DNA from: Aeromonas lacus | GTDB lineage: Bacteria; Pseudomonadota; Gammaproteobacteria; Enterobacterales; Aeromonadaceae | NCBI RefSeq assembly: GCF_000764665.1 | Contig: NZ_JRGM01000135.1 | Span: forward strand, 87,337-151,336 | DNA: 64,000 bases | Direction: 5' to 3' | Part shown: positions 29,164 through 38,336 of the stretch, one piece after another | Numbering within the stretch: the first letter of the stretch is position 1 | How the letters are laid out: every line of letters starts with the position of its first letter | The notes under the pieces: model-generated | Databases searched by the model: none | What the model was told of the DNA's origin: nothing | What the model saw: only the letters and a program-made list of their open reading frames with translations | Position numbers and translations under genes: made by a program

Positions 29164-30570
29164 TTGATACTCAATAAACTGGAACAGAAGTTGACTCGCC
29201 TGCAGAGCAAGGCGAGCGACGTGGTGAACCGGGTACGGGATCGCCATATCCGGCTGGCGGTGACCGGCCTCTCTCGCAGCGGCAAGACCGCCTTTATCAC
29301 GGCGCTGGTCAACCAGCTGGAACATGCGGCCATCGATGGCCGCCTGCCCCTGTGGGATGCCCTGCGTCAGGGGCGCATCCTCGGTGCCCGCCGGGTGCCG
29401 CAGCAAAATGCTCACATCCCCACCTTTGCCTACGAGCGTGGCCTTGACTCCCTGTTTGGCGAGCCGCCAGCCTGGCCCGAGCCTACCCGCGGCGTGGCCG
29501 AGGTGCGCCTCGAAATTCGCTATCGTACCCGCCATCCGCTGCGCAAGCATCTGGGGGAGATCTCCACCCTCTATGTGGATCTGGTGGACTACCCCGGCGA
29601 GTGGCTGCTCGACTTGCCGCTCCTTGAGATGAGCTACGCGCAGTGGAGCGAACAGGTGCGCGAGCAGTTGCGTCGCCCCGAGCTGCAGGCGCTCGCCGCC
29701 AGCTGGTTGACCCCCGGGTGGCAGGCTGAGCAGCGCTTCGAAGAACGACCGGTGGCTGAACTTGCCGAGCGCTACACCGCCTATCTGCATGCCTGCAAAC
29801 AGGAGTTGGGACTGCACCTGATCCAGCCCGGCCGCTTCGTCTTGCCGGGGGAGTATGCCGGTGCCCCCATGCTGCAGTTTGTCCCCTGGGTGTGGGAGAT
29901 GCCCACCGGCGAGCCCGCCGATGGCACCCTCTACGCCACCCTCAAGCAGCGCTTCGAGCAGTACAAGCAGCATCTGGTGCAGGGTTTTTATGAGCAGCAC
30001 TTTGCCGGCTTTGATCGCCAGATCGTGCTGGTGGACTGCCTGCAGCCCCTCAACGCCGGAGCCGCCAGCTTTGGCGACATGCAGCAGGCCATCGCCCGCA
30101 TCATGGAGAGCTTTGCCTACGGCAAGAGCAACTGGTGGCGGCGGCTCTTCTCACCCCGTATCGACAAGCTGCTGTTTGTGGCGAGCAAGGCCGATCACGT
30201 CACCCCCGAACAGCACGCGCCCATGGTCTCTCTGCTCCAGCATCTGGTGCGTAGCGGCCGCGGCCAGGCCCGTTTTGAGGGGATCACCACCGAGTGTCTG
30301 GCGCTCGCCGCCATCAAGGCGACCGAGGTGGGCAAGGGGGTAGCTAATGGCCGCGAGTTTCCCGCTATCCGCGGCACCAGCCTGAGCGGTGAGCCGCTGT
30401 TGCTGTTCCCGGGGGAAGTGCCGCCCCATATTCCGCCCGCGCAGTGGTGGAACAATCAGGGCTTTGATTTTCAGGCGTTTCGCCCCATGCCCATGAGCCC
30501 CCATCAGGCGCTGCCCCATATCCGGCTCGATGCGGCGTTGGAGTTTCTGCTCGGGGATCACCTCGAATAA
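29164..30570 (+). CDS. ycjX: YcjX family GTPase-like protein
   Basis: About 468 residues with P-loop GLSRSGKT near residue 35-42, and the DYPGEWLLDLPL segment, as in YcjX (DUF463) proteins. YcjX is a P-loop nucleotide hydrolase coregulated with psp genes in enterobacteria; function unclear. No ATG is near the expected N-terminus: the TTG at 29164 gives a length close to E. coli YcjX (465) and lies 13 nt after GGGAG. An in-frame TTG at 29077 would add 29 unrelated residues. The start is therefore uncertain. Confidence 0.88.
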   Translation: MILNKLEQKLTRLQSKASDVVNRVRDRHIRLAVTGLSRSGKTAFITALVNQLEHAAIDGRLPLWDALRQGRILGARRVPQQNAHIPTFAYERGLDSLFGEPPAWPEPTRGVAEVRLEIRYRTRHPLRKHLGEISTLYVDLVDYPGEWLLDLPLLEMSYAQWSEQVREQLRRPELQALAASWLTPGWQAEQRFEERPVAELAERYTAYLHACKQELGLHLIQPGRFVLPGEYAGAPMLQFVPWVWEMPTGEPADGTLYATLKQRFEQYKQHLVQGFYEQHFAGFDRQIVLVDCLQPLNAGAASFGDMQQAIARIMESFAYGKSNWWRRLFSPRIDKLLFVASKADHVTPEQHAPMVSLLQHLVRSGRGQARFEGITTECLALAAIKATEVGKGVANGREFPAIRGTSLSGEPLLLFPGEVPPHIPPAQWWNNQGFDFQAFRPMPMSPHQALPHIRLDAALEFLLGDHLE

Positions 30571-30621
30571 CGGTGTGCGGCCCGGGGTTGTTTCCGTCGC
30601 CGCACTCAGGAGAAGAATGCG

Positions 30622-31656
30622 ATGAACGATCAGATAAAAGAGCAGCCACCGTTGCAGGGCAAGGTGATCCTTGAGCCTGCCTTGACGGTGGCCAGTGACG
30701 AGCGCCCGCCCGCACCAGCCCAGCGGCTGGAGGAGGCGAGTTTCGAGCGCCTCGACGAGCTGGACGATTTCACCGAGGTGGAAAGCGCCCTCGTCATCAA
30801 ACCGCGCCGCCGCCATCGGCTGCTTGCGTGGGGGCTGGGGGCGGTCGGTCTGCTCTCGTTGGGCCAGTATGGCGCCTTCCTTTACGATCAGTTTCTCACC
30901 ACCCCGCTCTGGGGGAGCGCCTGGCTGGCGGCCTCGGCGCTGGTGGCGGCGGGTACCGCCAGCGTGGTGGGGCGCGAGTGGCTGCGGCTGCGCACCCTCA
31001 AGCGGCGCCAGGATGTGCGCTCGCGGGCAGAAGATCTGTTGGCCCATCAGGGCGTCGGGCAGGGGCAGGCATTCTGCGAAGGGTTGGCGGTCAAAAGTGG
31101 GGACAAGGGGCACGAGGGGTATCAGACCTGGCTGGCCCAACTCGACGAGAGCCACAGCGATCGGGAGGTACTGACCCTCTATAGCCAGCTGGTGCTCGGC
31201 GAGCGTGACAAGCTGGCGCAGGCGCGGGTGGCCAAATGGTCGGGGGAGGCCGCCGTGCTGGTGGCGCTCAGCCCGCTCGCTACCGTCGACATGATGCTGA
31301 TGCTGTGGCGCAACCTGCGGATGATCGAGGACATCGCTGATGTCTACGCCATCGAGCTCGGCTACTGGAGCCGCATTCGCCTCATCCGTCAGGTGTTTCG
31401 CAACATGCTTTACGCCGGCGCTACCGAGCTGGTGACCGAGGTGGGGATGGATTTGCTGGGGGCCGAGCTTACCGCCAAACTCTCCGCCCGTGCCGCGCAA
31501 GGGGTGGGCGCCGGGCTGCTTACCGCTCGCCTTGGCCTGCGCACCATAGAGGCGTGCCGTCCGCTGCCCTGGTGTGCAGACGAGAAGCCGAAACTGGGCG
31601 AGCTGCGCAAGCGGCTGGTGGGTCAGCTGGCCGGTTATCTCAAGGGGACGAGCTAA
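30622..31656 (+). CDS. ycjF: YcjF family inner-membrane protein
   Basis: 344 residues, DUF697/UPF0283. A charged N-terminal region (to about residue 70) precedes two hydrophobic segments (LLAWGLGAVGLLSLGQYGAFL and WLAASALVAAGTASVVG). The C-terminal domain contains further hydrophobic helices (AAVLVALSPLATVDMMLMLW) and ends ARLGLRTIEACRPLPW. It is cotranscribed with ycjX in enterobacteria as part of the extended psp response. AGGAG lies upstream of the ATG. Confidence 0.92.
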   Translation: MNDQIKEQPPLQGKVILEPALTVASDERPPAPAQRLEEASFERLDELDDFTEVESALVIKPRRRHRLLAWGLGAVGLLSLGQYGAFLYDQFLTTPLWGSAWLAASALVAAGTASVVGREWLRLRTLKRRQDVRSRAEDLLAHQGVGQGQAFCEGLAVKSGDKGHEGYQTWLAQLDESHSDREVLTLYSQLVLGERDKLAQARVAKWSGEAAVLVALSPLATVDMMLMLWRNLRMIEDIADVYAIELGYWSRIRLIRQVFRNMLYAGATELVTEVGMDLLGAELTAKLSARAAQGVGAGLLTARLGLRTIEACRPLPWCADEKPKLGELRKRLVGQLAGYLKGTS

Positions 31657-31916
31657 CCCCGGATCGAGGCTCGGGTGCTGGCGCATCCTGATGGGGGCCC
31701 GGTATGCCGAGGATCTATATTGTTTTACTGGTGAAACGCTCATTCACTTTTTTCGGCATTTATTGCAACAATCTGCACCGGGCGGATGGGCTATCACGGC
31801 ATAAACCGGGCAACGGAGCTGCTCCGCTTTTATCCCGTCTCCTTAGGGATTGCGTGTACAACGGGGACCAAGGGCTTTGCCCGAGATGGATAAGGTTGCT
31901 CGCCACCACGCTTGAA

Positions 31917-31934
31917 TGTCACATTTTATTTACA
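31917..31934 (+). promoter_or_regulatory. Candidate TyrR/PhhR box upstream of phhA
   Basis: TGTCAC-N6-TTTACA compared with the TyrR consensus TGTAAA-N6-TTTACA: the right half is perfect, the left half 4 of 6. It lies 116 bp before phhA, and tyrR itself is 1.4 kb downstream. PhhR, a TyrR relative, controls phhA in Pseudomonas. The remainder of the 393-bp ycjF-phhA gap shows no gene. Confidence 0.55.
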
Positions 31935-31944
31935 TCTCTTGCCA

Positions 31945-31975
31945 GCAGCCGACCACCGGGTCGGCTGCTTTTTTT
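31945..31975 (+). terminator. Intrinsic terminator inside the phhA upstream region
   Basis: AGCAGCCGACC-ACC-GGGTCGGCTGCT followed by T7: a strong hairpin with U-tract on the plus strand, 75 bp before phhA and just after the candidate TyrR box. It could end ycjF readthrough, an unannotated small RNA, or act as an attenuator of phhA. Confidence 0.85.
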
Positions 31976-32049
31976 GTTGCCGGTTCGTTACAGTGATCCT
32001 GCGACCCAATGGCAAGGCGCCCCACCCGGCGCAGAGGATGGAACCGCTT

Positions 32050-32844
32050 ATGGCAACCCTTTATACCGCTCATCAGCCGGATGCCCGGGGGATGATCCAC
32101 TACTCGGCCGAAGAGCACGGCACCTGGCAGATCCTGATCGAACGCCAGCTGGCGGCGCTTGAGGGCAAGGCGTGTGACGAGTATCTGGCGGGCCTTGAAA
32201 GACTGACGTTGCCGCGGGAGCGCATCCCCCAGCTGGCGGAGCTCAACGAGGTATTGCTGGCGACCACCGGCTGGTCGGTGGCGGCAGTGCCGGCGCTCAT
32301 CTCGTTTGATCGCTTCTTTGCCCTGCTGGCCAACCGCCAGTTCCCGGTCGCCACCTTTATCCGGCGACGGGACGAGCTCGATTACCTGCAAGAGCCCGAT
32401 ATCTTTCACGAGATCTTCGGCCACTGCGCCATGCTGACCAATCCCGCCTTTGCCCACTTCACTCACCTCTATGGCCAGCTTGGCCTGCAGGCGAGCAAGG
32501 AGGAGCGGGTCTTTCTGGCCCGTCTCTACTGGTTCACCGTGGAGTTTGGCCTCTTGGCCACGGCGGACGGGCTTCGTATCTACGGCGGCGGCATTCTCTC
32601 CTCCATCGGCGAGACGGCCTATGCCCTCTCCGGCAAGCCGCTGCAGCAACCGTTCGATCTGCTGGAAGTGCTGCGCACCCCCTATCGCATCGACATCATG
32701 CAGCCCACCTACTTTGTGCTGCCTGAGCTCGATGCCCTCTACCGGCTGGGGGCGGCGGAGATCATGAACGGGGTGGCGCAGGCGCGCCAGCTTGGCCTGC
32801 ATACGCCGCGCTTTGAGCCGGTTGCAGGCAAGCAGGCGAGTTGA
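32050..32844 (+). CDS. phhA: Phenylalanine 4-monooxygenase PhhA
   Basis: 264-residue bacterial phenylalanine hydroxylase, converting Phe to Tyr with tetrahydropterin and O2. The iron ligands are visible as His120 and His125 in FHEIFGHC and Glu165 in WFTVEFG; the pterin/Fe segments [16 protein letters not shown] and IYGGGILSS are intact. ATG 32050 matches the N-terminus of other PhhA proteins (short lead then [10 protein letters not shown]); ATG 32038 is also in frame but too close to its AGAGG. phhB follows after 53 bp. Confidence 0.95.
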   Translation: MATLYTAHQPDARGMIHYSAEEHGTWQILIERQLAALEGKACDEYLAGLERLTLPRERIPQLAELNEVLLATTGWSVAAVPALISFDRFFALLANRQFPVATFIRRRDELDYLQEPDIFHEIFGHCAMLTNPAFAHFTHLYGQLGLQASKEERVFLARLYWFTVEFGLLATADGLRIYGGGILSSIGETAYALSGKPLQQPFDLLEVLRTPYRIDIMQPTYFVLPELDALYRLGAAEIMNGVAQARQLGLHTPRFEPVAGKQAS

Positions 32845-32897
32845 GTTATCCGTTATTTCACATCAGATATTGCACATTCAGAACAGAGGAGAGACCC

Positions 32898-33236
32898 ATG
32901 TCCGAACTAGCCAGCCAGCAGTGTGAAGCGTGCCGCGCCGATGCCCCCAAGGTGAGCGATGAGGAGCTGCGCGAGCTGATGTCGCTTATCCCCGACTGGC
33001 AGCCGCTGGTGGTGGCGGGGGCGTTGCAGCTGCGGCGCGAATTCCCCTTTCGCAACTTCAAGGAGGCGCTGGCGTTTACCAACCGCTTGGGGGAGCTGGC
33101 AGAGGCGGAGTTCCACCATCCGGCCATTTTGACCGAGTGGGGCAAGGTAACGGTCAGCTGGTGGACTCACAAGATCGGTGGGCTGCACCGCAACGACTTC
33201 ATCATGGCGGCGCGCACCGACCAGCTACTGAAATAA
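32898..33236 (+). CDS. phhB: Pterin-4a-carbinolamine dehydratase PhhB
   Basis: 112 residues. The active-site pattern EFHHPAI (His73, His74), [18 protein letters not shown] (His91) identifies the PCD/DCoH family. It regenerates the pterin cofactor used by PhhA, its upstream neighbour. ATG 32898 has GAGGAGAG upstream; the longer reading frame overlapping the phhA end is not needed. Confidence 0.95.
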   Translation: MSELASQQCEACRADAPKVSDEELRELMSLIPDWQPLVVAGALQLRREFPFRNFKEALAFTNRLGELAEAEFHHPAILTEWGKVTVSWWTHKIGGLHRNDFIMAARTDQLLK

Positions 33237-33252
33237 GCGGCAGCAACTGACT

Positions 33253-33291
33253 CGGGCCTGCCCGGCGAAAGCGGGGCAGGCCCGCATTTTT
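33253..33291 (+). terminator. Intrinsic terminator after phhB
   Basis: An 11-bp GC stem CGGGCCTGCCC / GGGCAGGCCCG with a 10-nt loop containing GAAA, then CATTTTT. It separates phhAB from tyrR. Confidence 0.9.
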
Positions 33292-33370
33292 GTGGGCTAG
33301 CGCTCGCACTGGGGGGATCGAGTCTGTATTATCCGCTCATTCATAGAGTTAGCTAGGAAGTGTGTCCCGA

Positions 33371-34918
33371 ATGCGTCTTGAAGTCAGCTGTGAAGACCGC
33401 CTGGGCCTGACCCGGGAACTGCTCGACCGCCTGGTGGAGCACAATATCGATCTGCGCGGCATCGAAATCGATACCTCAGGCATCATCTATCTCAACTTTC
33501 CCGAGCTGGAGTTCAGCGATTTTCAGCATCTGATGCCGGAGATCCGCCGCATTCCCGGCGTCTACGACGTCAAGACCATCCCCTACATGCCCTCCGAACG
33601 GGAGCACCACGAGATTGAGGCGCTGCTCAAAGCGCTGCCGGATCTTGTCTTCTCGCTCGATGCCAAGGGCAAGGTGACCCAGGCCAACCAGTCGGCCCTC
33701 ACCACCCTAGGCTTGCCGGTGGAAGAGGTGCGCGGCGTGGCGCTGGGCTCGCTGGTCAAGGGCTTCTCCTTCAGCCGTTGGCTGGAGGCAAGCGACATTC
33801 GGCCGCAAACCTGCAAACTCAGTTTCAATGGCGAAGAGTATCTGGCGGATCTGCTGCCGCTCTTTGTCGATGAACAGAAGGGCAAGCAGGCGCTGGCGGG
33901 CGCCGTGGTGGTGCTCAAATCGGCCCGTCGGGTTGGCCTGCACTTCAGCGCGCTCCACGCGGTGGAGGCGGAGGGGTTCGAGCATCTGCAGGGCGAAAGC
34001 CCCAAGATGAAAGAGGTGCTGGCGCAAGCGCGCAAGCTGGCGATGCAGGACGCGCCGCTGCTCATCGTCGGCGAGACCGGTACCGGCAAGGAGCTGCTGG
34101 CCCGCGCTTGTCACGGTGCCAGCCTGCGCTCCAGCCACCCCTTCATGGCCCTCAACTGCGCCGCCATGCCGGATAATGTGGCCGAGAGCGAGCTGTTCGG
34201 CTATGCCCCCGGCGCTTTTGGCAACAATACCGAGGGCAAGCGCGGCGTGCTGGAGCTGGCGAGCGGTGGCACCCTGATGCTGGACGAGATTGGCGACATG
34301 TCGCCCCACCTGCAGACCAAGTTCTTGCGAGTGCTCCAAGATGGCGTGTTCCGCCGGGTCGGTGACGAGCAGGAGGTGAAGGTCAATGTGCGTTTTATCT
34401 GCACCACCCAGAAACAGCTGCTCGATCTGGTGAACGATGGCTCCTTCCGCGAGGATCTCTACTATCGCCTCAACGTGCTGAGTCTGGCGTTGCCGCCGCT
34501 GCGTGAGCGCAAGGCGGATGTCATGGTGCTGGCCCAGCAGTTTGTCTCGCGCTTTGCCAGCGAACTGCAGCGTCCGCGCCCGCGCTTTACCCGCAACATG
34601 GCCGACTATCTGACCGCTTATCGCTGGCCGGGCAACGTGCGCCAGCTGCGCAACTGCCTCTATCGTGCCATGACGCTGCTGGAGGGGGACGAGCTTGGCC
34701 CCGAGCAGATCGATCTGCCGGTAGCGGCCGATAGTGCGCCGCTTATCGACGAGTGGTTCGAGGGCAACCTCGACGATGCGGTGAAGCGCTTCGAGAGCCA
34801 GCTGCTGGCACGGCTCTATCCGGCGTTTCCCTCGACCCGCCAGCTTGCCAAACGACTGGGGGTGTCGCACACAGCCATCGCCAACAAATTGCGGGAGTAC
34901 GGGATCAGCAAAAAGTGA
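33371..34918 (+). CDS. tyrR: Aromatic amino acid regulator TyrR
   Basis: 515 residues: ACT domain (1-72, starting MRLEVSCEDRLGLTRELLDR), PAS region (about 80-130), AAA+ domain with Walker A GETGTGKE (234-241) and a C-terminal helix-turn-helix (TRQLAKRLGVSHTAIANKLREYG). The place of the sigma-54 contact loop reads GAFGNNTEG, lacking GAFTGA, which fits TyrR acting with sigma-70. ATG 33371 matches the E. coli start; GTG 33362 is three codons upstream. It controls aromatic biosynthesis, transport and probably phhAB here. Confidence 0.96.
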   Translation: MRLEVSCEDRLGLTRELLDRLVEHNIDLRGIEIDTSGIIYLNFPELEFSDFQHLMPEIRRIPGVYDVKTIPYMPSEREHHEIEALLKALPDLVFSLDAKGKVTQANQSALTTLGLPVEEVRGVALGSLVKGFSFSRWLEASDIRPQTCKLSFNGEEYLADLLPLFVDEQKGKQALAGAVVVLKSARRVGLHFSALHAVEAEGFEHLQGESPKMKEVLAQARKLAMQDAPLLIVGETGTGKELLARACHGASLRSSHPFMALNCAAMPDNVAESELFGYAPGAFGNNTEGKRGVLELASGGTLMLDEIGDMSPHLQTKFLRVLQDGVFRRVGDEQEVKVNVRFICTTQKQLLDLVNDGSFREDLYYRLNVLSLALPPLRERKADVMVLAQQFVSRFASELQRPRPRFTRNMADYLTAYRWPGNVRQLRNCLYRAMTLLEGDELGPEQIDLPVAADSAPLIDEWFEGNLDDAVKRFESQLLARLYPAFPSTRQLAKRLGVSHTAIANKLREYGISKK

Positions 34919-34938
34919 TACCCTGTACGTTGAGGTGA

Positions 34939-34977
34939 ACAGAGAGCCCGTTGCAAAACGGGCTCTCTGTTTTTATT
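34939..34977 (+). terminator. Intrinsic terminator after tyrR
   Basis: A 14-bp perfect stem ACAGAGAGCCCGTT / AACGGGCTCTCTGT with loop GCAA, then TTTTATTT. Confidence 0.93.
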
Positions 34978-35100
34978 TACAGCTCTGTCAGCTGAGTCTC
35001 ACGTCAAGGCTTGTCAGGCTGTTGTCCGGCCACTTACTATCTGAGTTTATGTACCCGAACCGCGCTGCTGCGGTGTTGTAGAGGCGCCTATCCCCTGATC

Positions 35101-35661
35101 ATGTCGTCACACTTCTCATTCCGACTCGTCGTTGCGCTGCTGGTGCTGTTGCCCGGGTTGACTTTCTCCCGTGCCGCGCTTGCCGAAGCGCAGACCACTG
35201 CAGAGAGCCGGGCCAATTCGGTCAAGGAGCTGGTGCTCGATATTCTGAGCTACACCCGCTGGCCAAAGGAGCCGCCGGTGCTGCATCTGTGCATCGCCGC
35301 GCCCACTGAATATGCCGGTGTGCTCTCCACCATTACCCGGCAGGGCAATGGACGGCCAGTGCAGGTCAATCGCTATGAGGTGACGGATCCGGCCATTGCC
35401 GGTCAGTGCCATGTGCTCTATCTGGGCGTGATGGATGAGTCAACCCGGCTGGCACTCTTCTCCCGTTTGAAGGGGCATCCTGTTCTCAGCATCAGTGAAC
35501 AAAACCCGGAGTGCAGCAGCAGTCCCGTCTTCTGTCTGCAGCCGGACAGCCACAACGGGCGGCTGCGTTTCACCGTGAATCTGGATGCGCTGGCGCTCAG
35601 CGGTGTGCGGGTGCACCCGGCCGTGCTCAAGCTGGCCATGGCTGATCGGGGTGTGCCATGA
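35101..35661 (+). CDS. yfiR: Periplasmic regulator YfiR (DUF4154)
   Basis: 186 residues with a signal peptide (hydrophobic 9-27, then AEAQTT). Four cysteines at 64, 103, 138 and 145 have exactly the spacing (39, 35, 7) of the two disulfide pairs of Pseudomonas YfiR. YfiR binds the periplasmic domain of the YfiN/DgcN cyclase and represses it; redox or envelope stress relieves this. ATG 35101 is used; a longer frame upstream would put about 30 residues before the signal peptide. The stop overlaps the next start (ATGA). Confidence 0.9.
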   Translation: MSSHFSFRLVVALLVLLPGLTFSRAALAEAQTTAESRANSVKELVLDILSYTRWPKEPPVLHLCIAAPTEYAGVLSTITRQGNGRPVQVNRYEVTDPAIAGQCHVLYLGVMDESTRLALFSRLKGHPVLSISEQNPECSSSPVFCLQPDSHNGRLRFTVNLDALALSGVRVHPAVLKLAMADRGVP

Positions 35662-36899
35662 CGCCATCGTCTGATCGCCATGAAGCGCGGCTGACCCTGC
35701 GACAGAGCCTGGGGCGCACCCATCTGGTGACCGCCTTTACCTCGGCCTGTGTGGCGGGGATCCTGCTGACCCTGACCGCCCTGCTGGTGATGCGTTTTTA
35801 CGCCGACCACAATCTGGAGCTGGTAGCACGCGCCATCAGCTACACCACGGAAGCGGCTGTGGTGTTTCAGGACGAAGAGGCTGCGGGTGAGGCGCTGCGG
35901 GCCATCGCCGAGCGCGAAGAGGTGGCCGAGGCGCGCATCTATCTGCCCGATGGCACGTTGCTGACCAGCTGGTCGCGCACCATGAACACCCCGATCGCCG
36001 AGCTGGAGGGTTATCTTGCCCAGTTGATCCTGCCCGGGCCGGTGCGCGAGCCCATGTTGCGTGGCAGCGAAAAAATCGGTGAGGTCGAGCTGGTCGGTCA
36101 TGGCGAGTCACTGCTGATCTTCCTGATTGCGGTGCTGCTGGTGATGCTGATCTGTCTGCTCTTGAGCGCCATGGGGGCGCTCTACGTGGCGGGGCGGATG
36201 CAGGTCTCCATCATAGGTCCCCTGCGCGAGCTGGCCCGGGTGGCACATTCGGTGCGCCGCCAGCGTACCCTGGGGATGAGGGCACCGCCCGCCGGTATTG
36301 TCGAGCTCAACGAGCTGGGGGATGACTTCAACTCCCTGCTGGACGAGTTGCAGGCGTGGCAAGCCCATCAGGCGCGGGAAAATGCCAGCCTGCTCCATCA
36401 GGCCACCCACGATGTGTTGACCGGACTGCCCAACAGGGTCTTGTTTGACGCTAGACTGGCGCAGGCCATCACCGAGGCTGAACAGGGTGAGGGGGACTTT
36501 GCGCTGCTTTACCTCGATTGCGATCGCTTCAAACAGATTAACGATACCCTGGGCCACAACGCCGGTGACGATGTGCTGATCACCCTGGCAAGGCGGGTGG
36601 AGCATCAGCTGCGGCCGCAGGATCTGGTGTGCCGTCTGGGGGGGGATGAGTTCGCCATCCTGCTGAGCCCTGTGCATCTGCAACAGGATGTGGAGGAGGT
36701 GATCAACCGCATTCAGCAGGCGATGAGTGAAACCGTGGTATTGCGGGATGGGCAGCAACTGGTGGCTGGGATCAGCATCGGTTATGCCATTCATCAATCC
36801 GGGGTCACTGCCAGCGAGCTGTGCGAGCTGGCAGACAAAGCCATGTATTTGGCAAAACGTGCGCGCCGCGAGGAGGTGGATGCCACCGAACCGGCGTGA
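35658..36899 (+). CDS. dgcN: Membrane diguanylate cyclase DgcN/YfiN
   Basis: 413 residues: membrane segment about 24-47, a periplasmic sensor region of CHASE8 type (48-150), a second membrane segment (152-178), HAMP (to about 235) and a GGDEF domain. The active site GGDEF is intact at 328-332, and an RPQD inhibitory I-site sits five residues before it (319-322), so product inhibition is expected. It makes c-di-GMP when released from YfiR, favouring biofilm. Gene order yfiR-dgcN-yfiB is as in E. coli. Confidence 0.93.
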   Translation: MTPSSDRHEARLTLRQSLGRTHLVTAFTSACVAGILLTLTALLVMRFYADHNLELVARAISYTTEAAVVFQDEEAAGEALRAIAEREEVAEARIYLPDGTLLTSWSRTMNTPIAELEGYLAQLILPGPVREPMLRGSEKIGEVELVGHGESLLIFLIAVLLVMLICLLLSAMGALYVAGRMQVSIIGPLRELARVAHSVRRQRTLGMRAPPAGIVELNELGDDFNSLLDELQAWQAHQARENASLLHQATHDVLTGLPNRVLFDARLAQAITEAEQGEGDFALLYLDCDRFKQINDTLGHNAGDDVLITLARRVEHQLRPQDLVCRLGGDEFAILLSPVHLQQDVEEVINRIQQAMSETVVLRDGQQLVAGISIGYAIHQSGVTASELCELADKAMYLAKRARREEVDATEPA

Positions 36900-36925
36900 A
36901 TTGATGTCGTTAAGGAGACATAACA

Positions 36926-37414
36926 ATGAAAATATCCCTCTCCCTCAAGACCTTGCTGCTGGGGTTGCTCTTCTCTCTACTGGCAGGTTGTCAGAGTGCC
37001 CCGAAGGGGCTCACCCCTGAACAGCTGGCGGTATTGAAGGAGCAAGGTTTTTATCTGACCGACGAGGGTTGGACGCTGGATCTGGCCAACCGGGTGTTGT
37101 TTGCCAACAACGTCGGGGAGCTCAATCCCCAAACTCGTCAGACCGTGGAAAAGCTGGGCAAGGTGTTGCTTGGGGTAGGCCTCGACAAGGCGCGGGTTGA
37201 CGGTCATACCGACAACACCGGCGAGAGCAGCTACAACCAGCAGCTCTCCCTGAAGCGGGCCCAGTCGGTTGCGGATGTGCTCATCTCGGTCGGGATGAAC
37301 CCTGCCAACCTGGAGGTCCGCGGTCGCGGCGAAACCGCGCCGGTGGCGGACAACAAGAGTGCTTCCGGACGGGCCGAAAACCGCCGGGTGGCCATCGTTA
37401 TTGCCAACCAGTAA
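36926..37414 (+). CDS. yfiB: OmpA-family lipoprotein YfiB
   Basis: 162 residues with lipobox LAGC (Cys22) after a hydrophobic signal and an OmpA C-terminal peptidoglycan-binding domain (VDGHTDNTGESSYNQQLSLKRA ... RGETAPVADNKS..., final NRRV). In Pseudomonas YfiB sequesters YfiR at the outer membrane and so activates YfiN. AAGGAG lies upstream of the ATG, 26 nt after dgcN. Confidence 0.92.
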   Translation: MKISLSLKTLLLGLLFSLLAGCQSAPKGLTPEQLAVLKEQGFYLTDEGWTLDLANRVLFANNVGELNPQTRQTVEKLGKVLLGVGLDKARVDGHTDNTGESSYNQQLSLKRAQSVADVLISVGMNPANLEVRGRGETAPVADNKSASGRAENRRVAIVIANQ

Positions 37415-37449
37415 GCGACTGTCCTGCCAAGCGTGCCGTGTGCATAGCA

Positions 37450-37477
37450 AAAGAGCGCCCAAAGAGGCGCTCTTTTT
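37450..37477 (+). terminator. Intrinsic terminator after yfiB
   Basis: AAAGAGCGCC / GGCGCTCTTT stem, 10 bp with a 6-nt loop, continuing into T5. The A-rich 5' flank means it may also serve the convergent terC-like gene. Confidence 0.9.
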
Positions 37478-37493
37478 GATCCGGCAGGCGAGC

Positions 37494-38228
37494 TTATGAT
37501 TCGCTCTGCTCGTTGGCGTCGGTGTGTTTGCGCAGGCGAATGTTGATCATCTCCACCACCAGCGAGAAGGCCATGGCGAAGTAGATGTAACCCTTCGGAA
37601 TGTGCAGATCCATCCCCTCCGCCATCAGGGCGAAACCGACCAGGGTGAGGAAGGAGAGGGCCAGCATCTTGATGGTGGGGTGGTTATCGACGAAATCGCC
37701 GATCGCCTTGGCGGCAAACATCATGATGAAGACGGCGATCATGATGGCCAGCACCATGACAGGGACGTGATCAGCCATGCCGACGGCGGTGATCACCGAA
37801 TCCAGACTAAAGACGATGTCGAGAATGGCGATCTGGATCAGGGTGCTGATAAAACCGGAGGCAGCACCTGCCACCTTTTCCGGCTCGGCAGCCCCCTCAA
37901 GGGTGGCGTGGATTTCGTGGGCACTCTTGCCGATGAGGAACAGGCCCCCCAGCAGCAGGATGAGGTCGCGTCCGGAGATGGCCTCGCCCAGCACGGTAAA
38001 GAGCGGATCCGTGAGGCGCATGACCCAGGCCAGCGAGAGCAGCAGCAGGATACGGGTACCCATGGCGAGGGCCAGACCCAGAATGCGGGCGCGCTGGCGC
38101 TGCGCCTCGGGCAGACGGCCGACCAGAATGGAGATGAAAATGATGTTATCGATGCCCAGCACGATCTCGAGCAGGGTCAGGGTGGCGAGTGCGACCCAGG
38201 CAGAGGGATCAAGAACCCATTCCAGCAT
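37494..38228 (-). CDS. TerC family integral membrane protein
   Basis: 244 residues with about seven membrane segments. The family signatures LEIVLGIDNIIFISILV and, in the second half, AILDIVFSLDSVITAVGMAD carry the paired acidic residues typical of TerC/YgdQ/YoaE proteins. Some TerC relatives export manganese or help metalate exported enzymes, but substrate cannot be deduced here. It is divergent from the NAD-kinase-like gene with a 108-bp gap. Confidence 0.88.
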   Translation of the reverse strand: MLEWVLDPSAWVALATLTLLEIVLGIDNIIFISILVGRLPEAQRQRARILGLALAMGTRILLLLSLAWVMRLTDPLFTVLGEAISGRDLILLLGGLFLIGKSAHEIHATLEGAAEPEKVAGAASGFISTLIQIAILDIVFSLDSVITAVGMADHVPVMVLAIMIAVFIMMFAAKAIGDFVDNHPTIKMLALSFLTLVGFALMAEGMDLHIPKGYIYFAMAFSLVVEMINIRLRKHTDANEQSES

Positions 38229-38336
38229 GATTGAACCTTGGTTGAAAAAAAGAAGCGGAACATTTTAGCAGGGGAGAACCGCTTGTCCCAGTGGGTCGAA
38301 AAGATAAAAATGGTCGCCATCACAAGGGAGGAGTGC

